Assembly (NCBI GenBank): GCA_013139755.1 | Contig: WTAG01000386.1 | Coordinates: 1 to 6,097, forward strand | Source: Methylomarinum sp. | GTDB taxonomy: Bacteria > Pseudomonadota > Gammaproteobacteria > Methylococcales > Methylomonadaceae | Length of the DNA stretch: 6,097 nucleotides | Reading direction: 5' to 3' | Shown: piece by piece, positions 5,416 through 6,097 of the stretch | Numbering within the stretch: position 1 is the first letter of the stretch | Layout: each line of letters begins with the position of its first letter | The notes under the pieces: generated by a model | What the model was told of the DNA's origin: nothing | Databases searched by the model: none | The model's input: the letters and a program-made list of their open reading frames with translations, nothing else | Translations under genes and position numbers: made by a program

Positions 5416-6097
5416 CAATAAATGTATCAAGATAATATTAGTGTTCTGATGTTTCCTGCTAATGGATAGTATTATGCAATGCGAAGCTGTGGAGGATTCA
5501 CTTTGCAAATTAGCCAATGGGGTTAGACAAAAATAGGGGATGCTTTAATTGTCTTGTAATTAGAAGGTTGATCGTGCAATTTCAATGTTCAGGTCCAGTC
5601 TTTTGTATGGAAATAATGATGAAAAAGAGTGCAAAAGAATAGCCTGTATCTATCTGCATAGATAATGGAGCTTGTAAATGTATAAAAAATGAGAATGACA
5701 GCTATTCTGAAAAAGGGGGAGAGTGTTAACCTGGATTCAGATAAGTAGCTCAAACTGATCGGACAGATTCACAAATTGGTTTTTATTCATGCTGACAATA
5801 TGTCAAAGAACCAAAATTATCATTTCTGATTGTCTCAAAACAGCCATTAGCGGGCATTCAAAGAATTAGGAAAAGTTAGATTTTTGTCTACACTTGGACA
5901 TGCTGAATCTTATTCAGATCTACTTATCTTGTATTAATGCATGTTAACTCGTTTAGTGTTACTGGTTTTCATAGTATTTATTGCCCTAATGTAGAAGTTA
6001 GAGTGTATGATAAGCAGCCCCGAGACAATGACTTGTTATACCCTCGCTTTGTTAGCTAGAAGCTTTTGTACTTCTTTAAATCGAAAGAGCAAGAGGT
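5416..6097. other. 682-bp stretch without a convincing gene
   Basis: Frequent stops occur in all frames. No tRNA, CRISPR, rRNA or long inverted repeat is visible, and no clear terminator follows the membrane protein gene. A hairpin with one bulge (5543-5550 with 5558-5566) is AT-rich and lacks a T-run. Two short open frames near the right edge (ATG 5937 to TAG 6057-6059, 40 codons; ATG 6007 to beyond the edge, 30 codons seen) have no recognisable family. The second could be the start of a gene that lies outside the window, with an AG-rich leader at 5994-6003, but the evidence is thin. Confidence 0.6.

Noticed and set aside
5206..5517. Minus-strand 103-codon open frame over the end of the LMF gene
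   Set aside because: It overlaps the conserved C-terminal domain of the LMF protein in antisense, and its translation has no recognisable features.
5630..5700. TATCT-GCAT-AGATA palindrome at about 5650-5664
   Set aside because: The 5-bp stem is below what chance gives and has no repeat copies nearby.
5739..5929. Inverted 10-mer AGATAAGTAG (5739-5748) / CTACTTATCT (5920-5929)
   Set aside because: Perfect 10-bp inverted pairs at this distance are expected by chance many times in a 6-kb window. There is no flanking duplication and no extension of the match.
5937..6059. 40-codon open frame ending ...DNDLLYPRFVS
   Set aside because: The end looks protein-like, but the frame is short, has no ribosome binding site, matches no family I know and overlaps another open frame. 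Not enough to call a gene.
6007..6097. Open frame from ATG 6007 to the window edge
   Set aside because: Only 30 codons are visible, with a weak leader and no recognisable motif. It is mentioned in the tail entry but not called as a CDS.

Overview
The window looks like chromosomal DNA from an AT-rich (about 40% GC by eye) Gram-negative proteobacterium, most likely a gammaproteobacterium. The evidence is family content only: a YqiA/YcfP-type esterase, an Old Yellow Enzyme of the NemA/MorB/XenB type, a lipobox lipoprotein remnant, and a REP-like 'cattcc...ggaatg' palindrome of a kind common in proteobacteria. No marker gene fixes the genus.

Left part (1-1138, plus strand). The window opens inside the 3' end of a carboxymuconolactone decarboxylase/AhpD-like gene. 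Its reading frame is broken by what looks like one extra base near position 50. An intact redoxin (peroxiredoxin-like) gene follows at 280-822. Next comes the first quarter or so of a lipoprotein alpha/beta hydrolase of the DUF900 type (838-1124), which is frameshifted and then cut off. An AhpD-like CxxC protein beside a peroxiredoxin-like protein suggests a thiol-redox/peroxide function, if the first gene works or once did.

Middle (1139-3127). A complete flavin ene-reductase gene lies on the minus strand, convergent with the hydrolase remnant. A roughly 290-bp intergenic region with divergent weak promoter candidates separates it from a plus-strand YqiA-like cytoplasmic serine esterase.

MITE region (3128-3523). 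A 198-bp non-coding element (3266-3463) has near-perfect long terminal inverted repeats, a nested palindromic core of two REP-like hairpins, and a 7-bp direct repeat (TACATTT) on both flanks. It has the hallmarks of a transposed miniature inverted-repeat element. Its right end carries a reasonable outward-facing sigma70-type promoter pointing at the next gene.

Right part (3524-6097). A small secreted protein of unknown function lies 50 nt upstream of a polytopic membrane protein of the lipase maturation factor family (LMF1/LMF2 homologue). The two are probably transcribed together. The last 682 bp hold no convincing gene and no recognised RNA or repeat. A short open frame runs off the right edge.

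The most notable points are the MITE with its flanking duplication and promoter, the secreted-protein/LMF pair of unknown bacterial function, and the gene decay in the first 1.1 kb. I did not find evidence for a clearly new defence or mobile system.
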